Shown here: positions 20,791 to 26,059 of the stretch, piece by piece
How positions within the stretch are numbered: the first letter of the stretch is position 1
How the letters are laid out: the number at the start of each line of letters is the position of its first letter
From: a virus
Strand: one strand, 5' to 3'
Length of the DNA stretch: 26,059 nucleotides
Virus record (IMG/VR): IMGVR_UViG_3300037635_002403
Coordinates: 1 to 26,059 of that record
Notes under the pieces: model-generated
What the model saw: the letters and a program-made list of their open reading frames with translations, nothing else
Database searches by the model: none
What the model was told of the DNA's origin: nothing
Translations under genes and position numbers: made by a program

Positions 20791-21528
20791 ATGGATAAGG
20801 GATACAGCTTGCATTTGGGCGATTGCCTAGAGATTATGGAAAGCATCGAGACAGATTCAGTAGATATGCTTCTCGTTGACCTCCCATATGGCACCACACG
20901 ATGCCGTTGGGATCAGGTTATCCCTCTAGACAAGCTCTGGCCACACTACAACCGCATTGTAAAACATAATGGCGCTATGGTATTCACAGCCGCCCAGCCT
21001 TTCACAAGCGTCCTCGTAAGCTCTAACATTAAGAACTTTCGATACAATTGGGTGTGGGAGAAGTCTAAGGCTACCGGTTACCTAAACTCTAAGCGTATGC
21101 CACTTAAGGCTCACGAAGACATTTGTGTTTTCTATCGCAAGCTCCCAACATACAACCCACAGATGTGGCAGGGCACTCCATACAATAAGGGCCAAGCGTT
21201 GCGCGAGACAGATGTGTACGGAGCACAGACCAGCGTCCTCGTCAAGAACGACACCGGCCTTCGCTACCCAAGAACAGTGCAATACTTCAAGACTGCTGAG
21301 TCAGAGGGCGACTCGCAGCACCCAACGCAGAAGCCGCTATCGCTTATGGAGTATATGATCAAGACGTATACCAACGAAGGCGATGTTGTGCTTGACAATG
21401 CGATGGGGTATGGTACAACTGGTGTGGCAGCGCTTAACACAAACAGGAAGTTTATCGGTATCGAGCTAGACAAAGAGTGGTATGATCGTGCCGAACAACG
21501 GATCCAGAGTACCTTGACATCTACTTGA
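20791..21528 (+). CDS. DNA methyltransferase, beta class (N6-adenine or N4-cytosine)
   Basis: The 245-residue enzyme should transfer a methyl group from S-adenosylmethionine to a base in duplex DNA. Motif IV comes first, as DLPY (residues 30-33) in place of the usual DPPY. The SAM-binding motif I comes near the C-terminus in the segment LDNAMGYGTTGVAA (usual form DPFxGSGTT), followed by FIGIELDKEWYDRAEQRI. This order defines the beta class. The target site cannot be read from sequence. No cognate restriction gene is seen, so it more likely protects the phage genome or marks it. ATG 20791 follows GGAGAGG. The stop lies in the TTGACA of the next promoter region. Confidence 0.9.
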   Translation: MDKGYSLHLGDCLEIMESIETDSVDMLLVDLPYGTTRCRWDQVIPLDKLWPHYNRIVKHNGAMVFTAAQPFTSVLVSSNIKNFRYNWVWEKSKATGYLNSKRMPLKAHEDICVFYRKLPTYNPQMWQGTPYNKGQALRETDVYGAQTSVLVKNDTGLRYPRTVQYFKTAESEGDSQHPTQKPLSLMEYMIKTYTNEGDVVLDNAMGYGTTGVAALNTNRKFIGIELDKEWYDRAEQRIQSTLTST

Positions 21529-21557
21529 CATTTAAAACTCTCCTCCTGTGGTATACT
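21514..21557 (+). promoter_or_regulatory. Promoter region with TTGACA doublet and extended -10
   Basis: TTGACA at 21514-21519 and 21525-21530, 11 bp apart, followed by TTTAAA (21531-21536); the extended -10 TGG-TATACT has its hexamer at 21552-21557. Spacers are 32 and 21 bp, both unusual for sigma70. Same layout as 1296-1350. Confidence 0.55.
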
Positions 21558-21579
21558 AAGAAAGTAAGGAGGAAAGAAA

Positions 21580-22509
21580 ATGCTCTCTGTAGAAAACATC
21601 GGCTATGCGTGTATTAATCTCGAACTCAACGAGCGACCAAAGAAGCACCGTGTCACGACCAATCGTGCTATGGTGCGTCGTACTTTTGACAAGAAGGGCG
21701 TAGCTTACGCTTCTGATTTGGCATACCACAACGTTCAAGATCTCTACAAGATCCTTCAGTGGAACGAGGCCAACAATTTCAAGTTCTTCCGCTTGTCCTC
21801 GAATCTTTTTCCTTGGCATTCTCAGTACGACTGGGAAGAGATGCCTATGCACGACCGAATCGTCGAGTGGCTTCAAATCTGCGGCAACTATGCCAAGCAG
21901 CACGGCCATCGCCTGACCACGCACCCCGGCCCATTCAACAAGTTGACCAGCGCTGACGAGCGTATCATCAACAACACAGTCCGAGATCTAGAGGCACACG
22001 GCTGGATGTTTGACCAGATGGGCCTTCCCCGCTCGCCATTTGCAAAGATCAACATTCACGTCGGCGCTACCTATGGTGACAAGCAGATGGCCTGCGACAA
22101 CTTCTGCAGAAACTTCGAGCGCCTTTCTGATTCTGTCAAGTCGCGACTCACTGTAGAGAATGACGACAAGGCTAGCCTTTACTCTACCAGAGAGCTCTAC
22201 GAGATGATCTACGAACGTATCGGTATCCCTATCGTTCACGACGTTCACCACCACAAGTTCTGCACGGGTGGTCTCTCACAGGAAGATGCTATGCAGATGG
22301 CAGCATCCACTTGGGGCGATGTCCGCCCAGTAATCCACTACTCTCAGTCTCGTGCCATCGAACACAATGATCCGAAGATCAAACCACAAGCACACTCCGA
22401 CTCCTACTGGGAGCCAGTTGAAACATTTGACATTGACGTGGATGTGATGCTTGAAGCTAAGCACAAAGAGAAAGCCGCATATGCAATGCGCGGAATGTTG
22501 TTCGGATAA
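21580..22509 (+). CDS. uvsE: UV-damage endonuclease (UvdE/UvsE family)
   Basis: The 309-residue TIM-barrel repair enzyme should nick DNA 5' to UV photoproducts and other lesions. The sequence follows the family from the start: ENIGYACINLELN, then FFRLSSNLFPWHS, GHRLTTHPGPFNKL, INIHVGATYGDK, RLTVENDDK, PIVHDVHHHKFC and VIHYSQSR. Together these give the histidine and acidic metal ligands. Length is close to the Thermus enzyme (about 300). It has its own promoter region and a GTAAGGAGG RBS before ATG 21580. Confidence 0.94.
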   Translation: MLSVENIGYACINLELNERPKKHRVTTNRAMVRRTFDKKGVAYASDLAYHNVQDLYKILQWNEANNFKFFRLSSNLFPWHSQYDWEEMPMHDRIVEWLQICGNYAKQHGHRLTTHPGPFNKLTSADERIINNTVRDLEAHGWMFDQMGLPRSPFAKINIHVGATYGDKQMACDNFCRNFERLSDSVKSRLTVENDDKASLYSTRELYEMIYERIGIPIVHDVHHHKFCTGGLSQEDAMQMAASTWGDVRPVIHYSQSRAIEHNDPKIKPQAHSDSYWEPVETFDIDVDVMLEAKHKEKAAYAMRGMLFG

Positions 22510-22512
22510 TAG

Positions 22513-22541
22513 TTGACTGAAAGAAATTAATTTGGTATAAT
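22513..22541 (+). promoter_or_regulatory. Sigma70-type promoter
   Basis: TTGACT (22513-22518), 17 bp, TATAAT (22536-22541) with TGG extension, in the gap before ATG 22568. A strong match on all three elements. Confidence 0.8.
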
Positions 22542-22567
22542 AACTTTAGAAAGAAAAGGAGTGACTT

Positions 22568-22828
22568 ATGTCCCACAATGATGAAACACGCGCAAAGATG
22601 ATTGAGTACATTCGAATCCTGAAGTCCATTGAGGATGAGATGGAACCTTACAAGGAGGCCAAGCGCGAGCTTCGCTCCGATTTCACCAGCAACGGCTGGT
22701 TGACCAAGGAAGATATTTCTCACATCACTCGCGCTTACCGTATGCTCAAAAAGAATGAGAGTATCGATGAACTCGTTGAAGCCTACGCAGCACTCACAAG
22801 TGTGCGAGGGGGCTCCGATGATGCTTGA
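22568..22828 (+). CDS. Small helical protein, possibly GapR-like (DUF2312)
   Basis: The 86-residue protein has the helix-turn layout of GapR-type proteins: a first helix IEYIRILKSIEDEMEPYKEAKRELRSDFTSNGW, then TKEDISHITRAYRMLKKN, and a last helix DELVEAYAAL. GapR binds overtwisted DNA ahead of replication forks in alphaproteobacteria and has phage homologues. The match is by pattern and is weak in exact residues, so treat the family as a suggestion. It overlaps the dUTPase start by 11 nt. Confidence 0.75.
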   Translation: MSHNDETRAKMIEYIRILKSIEDEMEPYKEAKRELRSDFTSNGWLTKEDISHITRAYRMLKKNESIDELVEAYAALTSVRGGSDDA

Positions 22829-23273
22829 GTATGTAGCGCTACCACACTGCCAACACAAGCCAACCCGCGCTAATCCATCTGATGCGGGTCTGGATCTTAA
22901 GTTCAACCCAAAGGACGGGGCACCAGCTGTTCTTCGCTCCGGCGAGTCCGCTATTCTCGCAACTGGTCTTAAGTTTGGAATCCCGCACGGTTTTATGATG
23001 CAGATTATGAACCGTTCTGGCAATGCAGCCAAGCGCTCCCTCTTTGTGGGCGCTTGCGTTGTCGACGCAGGCTATGATGGCGAGGTGTTCGTAAACCTCC
23101 ACAACTTCAGTAAGATGAGTCAGACCATCAACCCCGGCGACAAGATCGCACAGGGCGTTGTAATTCCTGTCTTGCCAGTGCGTTTTGTGGAGACTTCTGT
23201 TAGCGACCCTTACTGGTACCCAATTGCTATCTCTGATCGTGGCGATGGCGCTCTAGGGAGCACAGGACAATGA
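22818..23273 (+). CDS. dut: dUTPase
   Basis: The 151-residue trimeric-type dUTP pyrophosphatase makes dUMP for ThyX and keeps uracil out of DNA. All five motifs are visible: SDAGLDL (1), MNRSGNA (2), GACVVDAGYDGEVFVNLHN (3, with the catalytic Asp and beta-hairpin Tyr), INPGDKIAQGVV (4), and RGDGALGSTGQ (5, where Ala replaces the usual Gly/Phe context). Two ATG codons, 22818 and 22821, follow GAGGGGG; either is possible. The frame continues upstream to 22755, but that part overlaps the previous gene and lacks family features. Confidence 0.95.
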   Translation: MMLEYVALPHCQHKPTRANPSDAGLDLKFNPKDGAPAVLRSGESAILATGLKFGIPHGFMMQIMNRSGNAAKRSLFVGACVVDAGYDGEVFVNLHNFSKMSQTINPGDKIAQGVVIPVLPVRFVETSVSDPYWYPIAISDRGDGALGSTGQ

Positions 23274-23545
23274 ATCGTAAGCAGCGCAGAGCATTGAAGA
23301 AGGACAAGGGTTCTTCCGAACTTGATTCGCATATGGCTTTGTTTGGTAAGCTGCCAGATCAGTGCCTAGCTTGTGACAAGTCCTTCGACAAGAAGGATCG
23401 CGATATGGTTATGTCTTGGTCGGTGGTTGTACACCAGAGCACAGAAGAGGTTCGCCTCTACTGCCCAGACTGCTGGGACCGAGCCAACAGCATTGTAGCA
23501 GAGATGAAGGAACGTATTGAAGCAAGAATGGAAGGTGAAGAATGA
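23270..23545 (+). CDS. Small zinc-finger protein
   Basis: This 91-residue protein starts MNRKQRRALKKDKG, a basic tail often seen on phage proteins, followed by CLAC near residue 33 and CPDC near residue 64, a probable zinc site. The C-terminus is helical and ends MEGEE, encoded by a diverged relative of the small-gene junction repeat (23530-23545). Overlaps both neighbours by ATGA. Function unknown. Confidence 0.8.
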   Translation: MNRKQRRALKKDKGSSELDSHMALFGKLPDQCLACDKSFDKKDRDMVMSWSVVVHQSTEEVRLYCPDCWDRANSIVAEMKERIEARMEGEE

Positions 23546-23862
23546 GTTTTCAGCCAAGATTTAAAATGTACATCAAGCCTACTTGTCCATTCTGTATTGA
23601 GGCACGCCGCATCATTGTAGAAGAGCTCCAGATGGGAGTAATGTCGGAAGACGTCACTGATGATAAGCTTCTCCGTGAGCGTCTAAAGCAAGAGACAGGT
23701 GTCAATACAGTGCCACTAATTTATTTTGGCGATCAGTTTATTGGCGGCTGCACCGATCTCAGGGCAGCTATCGATAGCGGAGAAATGGAAAAATACATTC
23801 TCAGAGAAGAGAATACTTACCTTAAAAATGAAATCAGCTTTTTGCGAAGGAGTATCGGATGA
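23542..23862 (+). CDS. Glutaredoxin-like protein
   Basis: The 106-residue thioredoxin-fold protein has the dithiol site C15-P-F-C18 and the cis-proline/GSH-site block NTVPLIYFGDQFIGGCTDL near 52-70. It probably reduces the C610/C615 pair of the class II ribonucleotide reductase at 4216. The last 25 residues (EENTYLKNEISFLRRSIG) form an extra helix beyond the usual glutaredoxin length of about 80. Confidence 0.88.
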   Translation: MSFQPRFKMYIKPTCPFCIEARRIIVEELQMGVMSEDVTDDKLLRERLKQETGVNTVPLIYFGDQFIGGCTDLRAAIDSGEMEKYILREENTYLKNEISFLRRSIG

Positions 23863-24014
23863 GTAAGAGAAACAGCACATCGGCTTGGAAGCCTAAGAAG
23901 CAGTGCAAGAAGACCTCAATCGGTCGTGGTCGTGGAACTCGTTACAAGGCGAAGGCATCTAACGGCACAGTGCCGAAGGGCTACCGTAAGCGTTACCGAG
24001 GGCAGGGCCGATAA
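23859..24014 (+). CDS. 51-residue highly basic protein
   Basis: A short gene overlaps the glutaredoxin stop by ATGA and ends directly against the next ATG. The product is about one-third lysine and arginine, starts MSKRNSTSAWKPKKQ, contains KKTSIGRGRGTRYK and ends KRYRGQGR. Similar KTSIG...YRGQG proteins are, to my recollection, common in marine phages, with no known role. Nucleic-acid or ribosome binding is suggested by charge only. The codon pattern and exact fit between neighbours support it as real. Confidence 0.82.
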   Translation: MSKRNSTSAWKPKKQCKKTSIGRGRGTRYKAKASNGTVPKGYRKRYRGQGR

Positions 24015-25070
24015 ATGAACTTTTTCAGTAAGGAGCCAGCACTATCATTTGACGATGTGCTCTTGCTCCCACAACATTCAGATATTGTTTCTCGCTCAGA
24101 GGTCTCTATGGCATACGAGCTAGAGAACATTGAGGGCCACATCTTTAGGCTACCAGTGGTCTCTAGCCCTATGGACACAGTTACCGAGTTCGAGACAGCC
24201 AAGCAGATGTTTGAGTCTGGCGGCTTTGGTATCGTTCATCGTTACCTCTCAGAGATAGAGCAGAAGAATATCTCTCTAAAATGTGCAGAGCAGGGCATCA
24301 TTGCAGGCTTTGCAGTGGGAACTGGCTCACAGGATCGTGAGCGTGCAAGGTTCCTTATTGAAGATGGCCTCGCGGAAATCATTTGTGTTGATGTCGCACA
24401 CGGCCATCATATTGCGGCTGCCGAGATGGTATCTTTCCTATCAAAGAACTGGGGCGACCAGATTCATATTATGGCAGGGAATGTAGCAACTCTAGAAGGG
24501 TTTAACTTCTTGGCAGACGCAGGGGCACACTCTGTTCGCGTTGGTATTGGCGGTGGCTCTATCTGCTCCACAAGGATTCAGACAGGCCACGGCTGCCCAA
24601 CATTGCAGAGCGTAATTGATTGTGCAAAGTCAGACCGTGACGCACTTTTGATTGCAGATGGTGGTATCCGTACAGCTGGCGACATTGTAAAGGCTCTAGG
24701 CGCAGGCGCAGACCTAGTAATGCTTGGTTCAATGTTGGCAGGTACCGACTGCAGCCCCGGCGACATTATTGAGCACGATAATGGCGAAAAGTGTATGGAG
24801 TATCGAGGTATGGCTTCACGCCGAGCACAGACAGCTTGGCGCGGCAAAGTTGCTTCCAAAGAGGGAGTTGCAAGCCATATCCCATACAAGGGCGAGCTAG
24901 AAGCGGTCATTGCAGATATTCAGGATAGACTACGTTCTGGGCTATCTTACAGCGGAGCCCGTAGCATTGAGCAGTTCCAGAATACTGCACTATTTATTAT
25001 GCAAACTAGCGCAGGCTGTAGAGAGAGTAATACTCACATTTCCAGCCTTGCAAAGGGTGTACGGGATTAA
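24015..25070 (+). CDS. IMP dehydrogenase / GMP reductase homologue without CBS domains
   Basis: This 351-residue TIM barrel acts on guanine nucleotides. [15 protein letters not shown] and PMDTVTE match the IMPDH start. [18 protein letters not shown] (catalytic C184), [39 protein letters not shown] and [10 protein letters not shown] are family blocks. IMPDH is usually about 490 residues with two CBS domains, absent here; GMP reductase is about 346. The flap after YRGMAS ([13 protein letters not shown]) lacks the IMPDH Arg-Tyr pair and also differs from GMP reductase. So direction (IMP to XMP, or GMP to IMP) is open. It starts one base after the previous stop codon. Confidence 0.88.
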   Translation: MNFFSKEPALSFDDVLLLPQHSDIVSRSEVSMAYELENIEGHIFRLPVVSSPMDTVTEFETAKQMFESGGFGIVHRYLSEIEQKNISLKCAEQGIIAGFAVGTGSQDRERARFLIEDGLAEIICVDVAHGHHIAAAEMVSFLSKNWGDQIHIMAGNVATLEGFNFLADAGAHSVRVGIGGGSICSTRIQTGHGCPTLQSVIDCAKSDRDALLIADGGIRTAGDIVKALGAGADLVMLGSMLAGTDCSPGDIIEHDNGEKCMEYRGMASRRAQTAWRGKVASKEGVASHIPYKGELEAVIADIQDRLRSGLSYSGARSIEQFQNTALFIMQTSAGCRESNTHISSLAKGVRD

Positions 25071-25390
25071 TGTCGAAGATTGGTACTTCAAGCAAGAAAG
25101 TGGTCTTCTATGAGTCGGACAAGAAATACGCTGACTTTCGTATTGCTTTAAAGACTGATGGCTTTACTCAAGCCAACTTTATGAGGACTATCATCCACGC
25201 CTACATCAGGCGTGACAAAGACTTGATGCCGTTTATCGAAAAGATGCTCAAGAAAGAGGTAGATGTACCTAGGGCTTGGGTAAGACAGTCTAGAATGAAG
25301 AGAGAATCGGCTGAAGAGAAAATGAAGAACTTGGGCCTTTCAGATACCGAGATCGATAACATTTTCGACCTTATTGCTGATCAAGAATAA
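25070..25390 (+). CDS. Small conserved-looking protein, possible ribbon-helix-helix
   Basis: The 106-residue basic protein has a strand-like KKVVFYESDKKYADFRIALKTDG, then FTQANFMRTIIHAYIRRDKDLMPFIEKMLKK, which could be a ribbon-helix-helix DNA-binding unit, and a C-terminal helix pair. A DNA-binding or regulator role is an inference. It shares TAATG with the previous stop. It ends a transcription unit: the next gene is preceded by a late-type motif. Confidence 0.78.
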   Translation: MSKIGTSSKKVVFYESDKKYADFRIALKTDGFTQANFMRTIIHAYIRRDKDLMPFIEKMLKKEVDVPRAWVRQSRMKRESAEEKMKNLGLSDTEIDNIFDLIADQE

Positions 25391-25414
25391 AAAAAGTCAT
25401 TATACACTAAAAAG

Positions 25415-25426
25415 AACTATTTATTA
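25415..25426 (+). promoter_or_regulatory. Candidate late-type promoter motif (copy D)
   Basis: AACTATTTATTA is identical to 6100-6111. It lies 32 bp before ATG 25459 and is followed by a small hairpin (25430-25444). The gene served looks structural, which supports a late promoter. Confidence 0.5.
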
Positions 25427-25429
25427 TGA

Positions 25430-25444
25430 AAACCGAGAAGGTTT
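25430..25444 (+). other. Small leader hairpin
   Basis: AAACC (25430-25434) pairs with GGTTT (25440-25444) around GAGAA. It follows the copy D motif and lies just before the AGGAG RBS. Only five base pairs, so stability is modest. Confidence 0.35.
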
Positions 25445-25458
25445 AGGAGAAATTCGCA

Positions 25459-26059
25459 ATGTCTAAGAAGAATCTTTTGAATGAATCACAGATTCGTAAG
25501 TTTATGAAGTACGCTAATATCAGCTCCCTAGCAGACACCTTCATCAGCGAAGGCTACGATATGTCCGAAGAGGAAGTAGTAGCTGAAGAAGAGATGGGTG
25601 CCGAGATGGCCGAGATGGATATGGCTGCTGGCGATATGCCAGCTATGGACGATATGGATCTCGATGCTGACGTAGAGGCTGCTGACGCAGGCGACGCTGG
25701 CGTTATGGATAGCGAGGACGAGGTTGCTGACTTTGTTGGTGAGCTAATCGACGTTATCGAGAAGGCCACTGGTGTTAAGCTCTCAATGGAGCGCGCAGAC
25801 GACGCTGACGATATGGCTGATGAGGACGCTGCCGAAGATGCCGAAGAGGCTATCGAAGATCTCGCTGACGAGATGGCAGACGAGGCTGAAGCTGAAGCTG
25901 CTGCTGATGACGCCGAAGAGGCTGCTGACGAAGACGAGGACGAGGCCGCAGAGGTCGAGCTCGACGAGACCGTCACCCGCATCGCCGAGAGCGTAATGGC
26001 CCGCATCAACGACGCCAAGGCCAAGAGAGCATCCGTTGAGCAGATTGCAGAGAACATCG
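25459..26059 (+). CDS. Very acidic head/prohead core-type protein (partial, runs off the end)
   Basis: Two hundred codons are visible without a stop. The start, MSKKNLLNESQIRKFMKYANI, is followed by TFISEGYDM. L7-N-E9 and I29-S-E31 match the L/I-x-E cleavage site of T4-type prohead proteases. After that comes a long stretch dominated by Asp, Glu, Ala and Met (about 35-170), broken by DEVADFVGELIDVIEKATGV, then a more ordinary helical segment (ETVTRIAESVMARINDAKAKRASVEQI). Such acidic, protease-cut proteins form prohead cores or scaffolds, the likely role. RBS AGGAG precedes ATG 25459. The repetitive GAC/GAG/GCT codons create a false serine/alanine-rich frame on the other strand. Confidence 0.8.
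   Translation, partial: MSKKNLLNESQIRKFMKYANISSLADTFISEGYDMSEEEVVAEEEMGAEMAEMDMAAGDMPAMDDMDLDADVEAADAGDAGVMDSEDEVADFVGELIDVIEKATGVKLSMERADDADDMADEDAAEDAEEAIEDLADEMADEAEAEAAADDAEEAADEDEDEAAEVELDETVTRIAESVMARINDAKAKRASVEQIAENI

Noticed and set aside
22457-23032. 191-codon minus-strand frame
   Set aside because: It lies opposite the GapR-like gene and dUTPase, both clearly coding, and its product shows no coherent domain.
25554-26057. Long minus-strand frame rich in serine and alanine
   Set aside because: It is the mirror of the repetitive GAC/GAG/GCT codons of the acidic protein on the + strand, has no RBS, and no other minus-strand gene exists here.
1-26059. CRISPR arrays, insertion sequences, integrase or att sites
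   Set aside because: No regularly spaced repeats, transposase, integrase or terminal inverted repeats were found; the only repeats are the gene-junction copies and promoter motifs.

Overview
The window is a piece of a tailed-bacteriophage genome, most likely a marine-type, T4-related myovirus. Every supported gene is on the + strand. Coding density is near total, and the largest gap (about 228 nt, 17379-17606) looks like a structured RNA. Genes overlap by ATGA, TAATG or TGATG, start behind strong purine-rich ribosome binding sites, and sit behind sigma70-type promoters. This fits a host with a classical Shine-Dalgarno and sigma70 system; the host itself cannot be named from the sequence.

Region 1 (1-6072) is replication, recombination and nucleotide supply: the tail of an unknown gene, a RecA/UvsX recombinase, a dCMP-deaminase-like enzyme, a 5'-3' exonuclease, a DnaB-type helicase and a monomeric B12-dependent (class II) ribonucleotide reductase. 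Region 2 (6073-9292) is accessory: an HNH endonuclease whose ribosome binding site lies in a hairpin, a small membrane protein, a GroES-like co-chaperonin, a Rossmann-like protein overlapping a nucleotidyltransferase-like protein, and a zinc-ribbon protein. Region 3 (9282-15684) holds a DnaE-type (family C) DNA polymerase with an apparently intact PHP exonuclease site, two unknown genes, a HAD phosphatase, a DUF3310 protein, a candidate internal head protein and the flavin-dependent thymidylate synthase ThyX.

Region 4 (15681-20789) is a run of about 17 tiny, mostly unrecognised genes, nearly all translationally coupled, interrupted once by the candidate structured RNA. Its first part carries the same 16-17 bp sequence at five consecutive gene junctions. 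Region 5 (20791-25390) returns to recognisable enzymes: a beta-class DNA methyltransferase, UV-damage endonuclease, a GapR-like small protein, dUTPase, a zinc-finger protein, glutaredoxin, a 51-residue basic protein missed by usual length cut-offs, a CBS-less IMP dehydrogenase/GMP reductase homologue, and a small conserved-looking protein. Region 6 (25391-26059) starts a very acidic protein that runs off the window, probably a prohead core or scaffold component.

Together the genes form a nearly complete DNA-precursor circuit. Ribonucleotide reductase with glutaredoxin makes deoxynucleotides, dCMP deaminase and dUTPase feed dUMP, ThyX makes dTMP, and the IMPDH/GMPR homologue acts on guanine nucleotides. 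Two promoter grammars are visible. TTGACN-17-TAtaaT promoters precede replication, repair and small genes. An AACTAwTTA motif, usually followed by a short hairpin, precedes four genes of probable late type. The most interesting items are the promoter-linked multi-helix RNA at 17397-17593, the late-motif and hairpin system including its use in the HNH leader, and the repeated gene-junction sequence.
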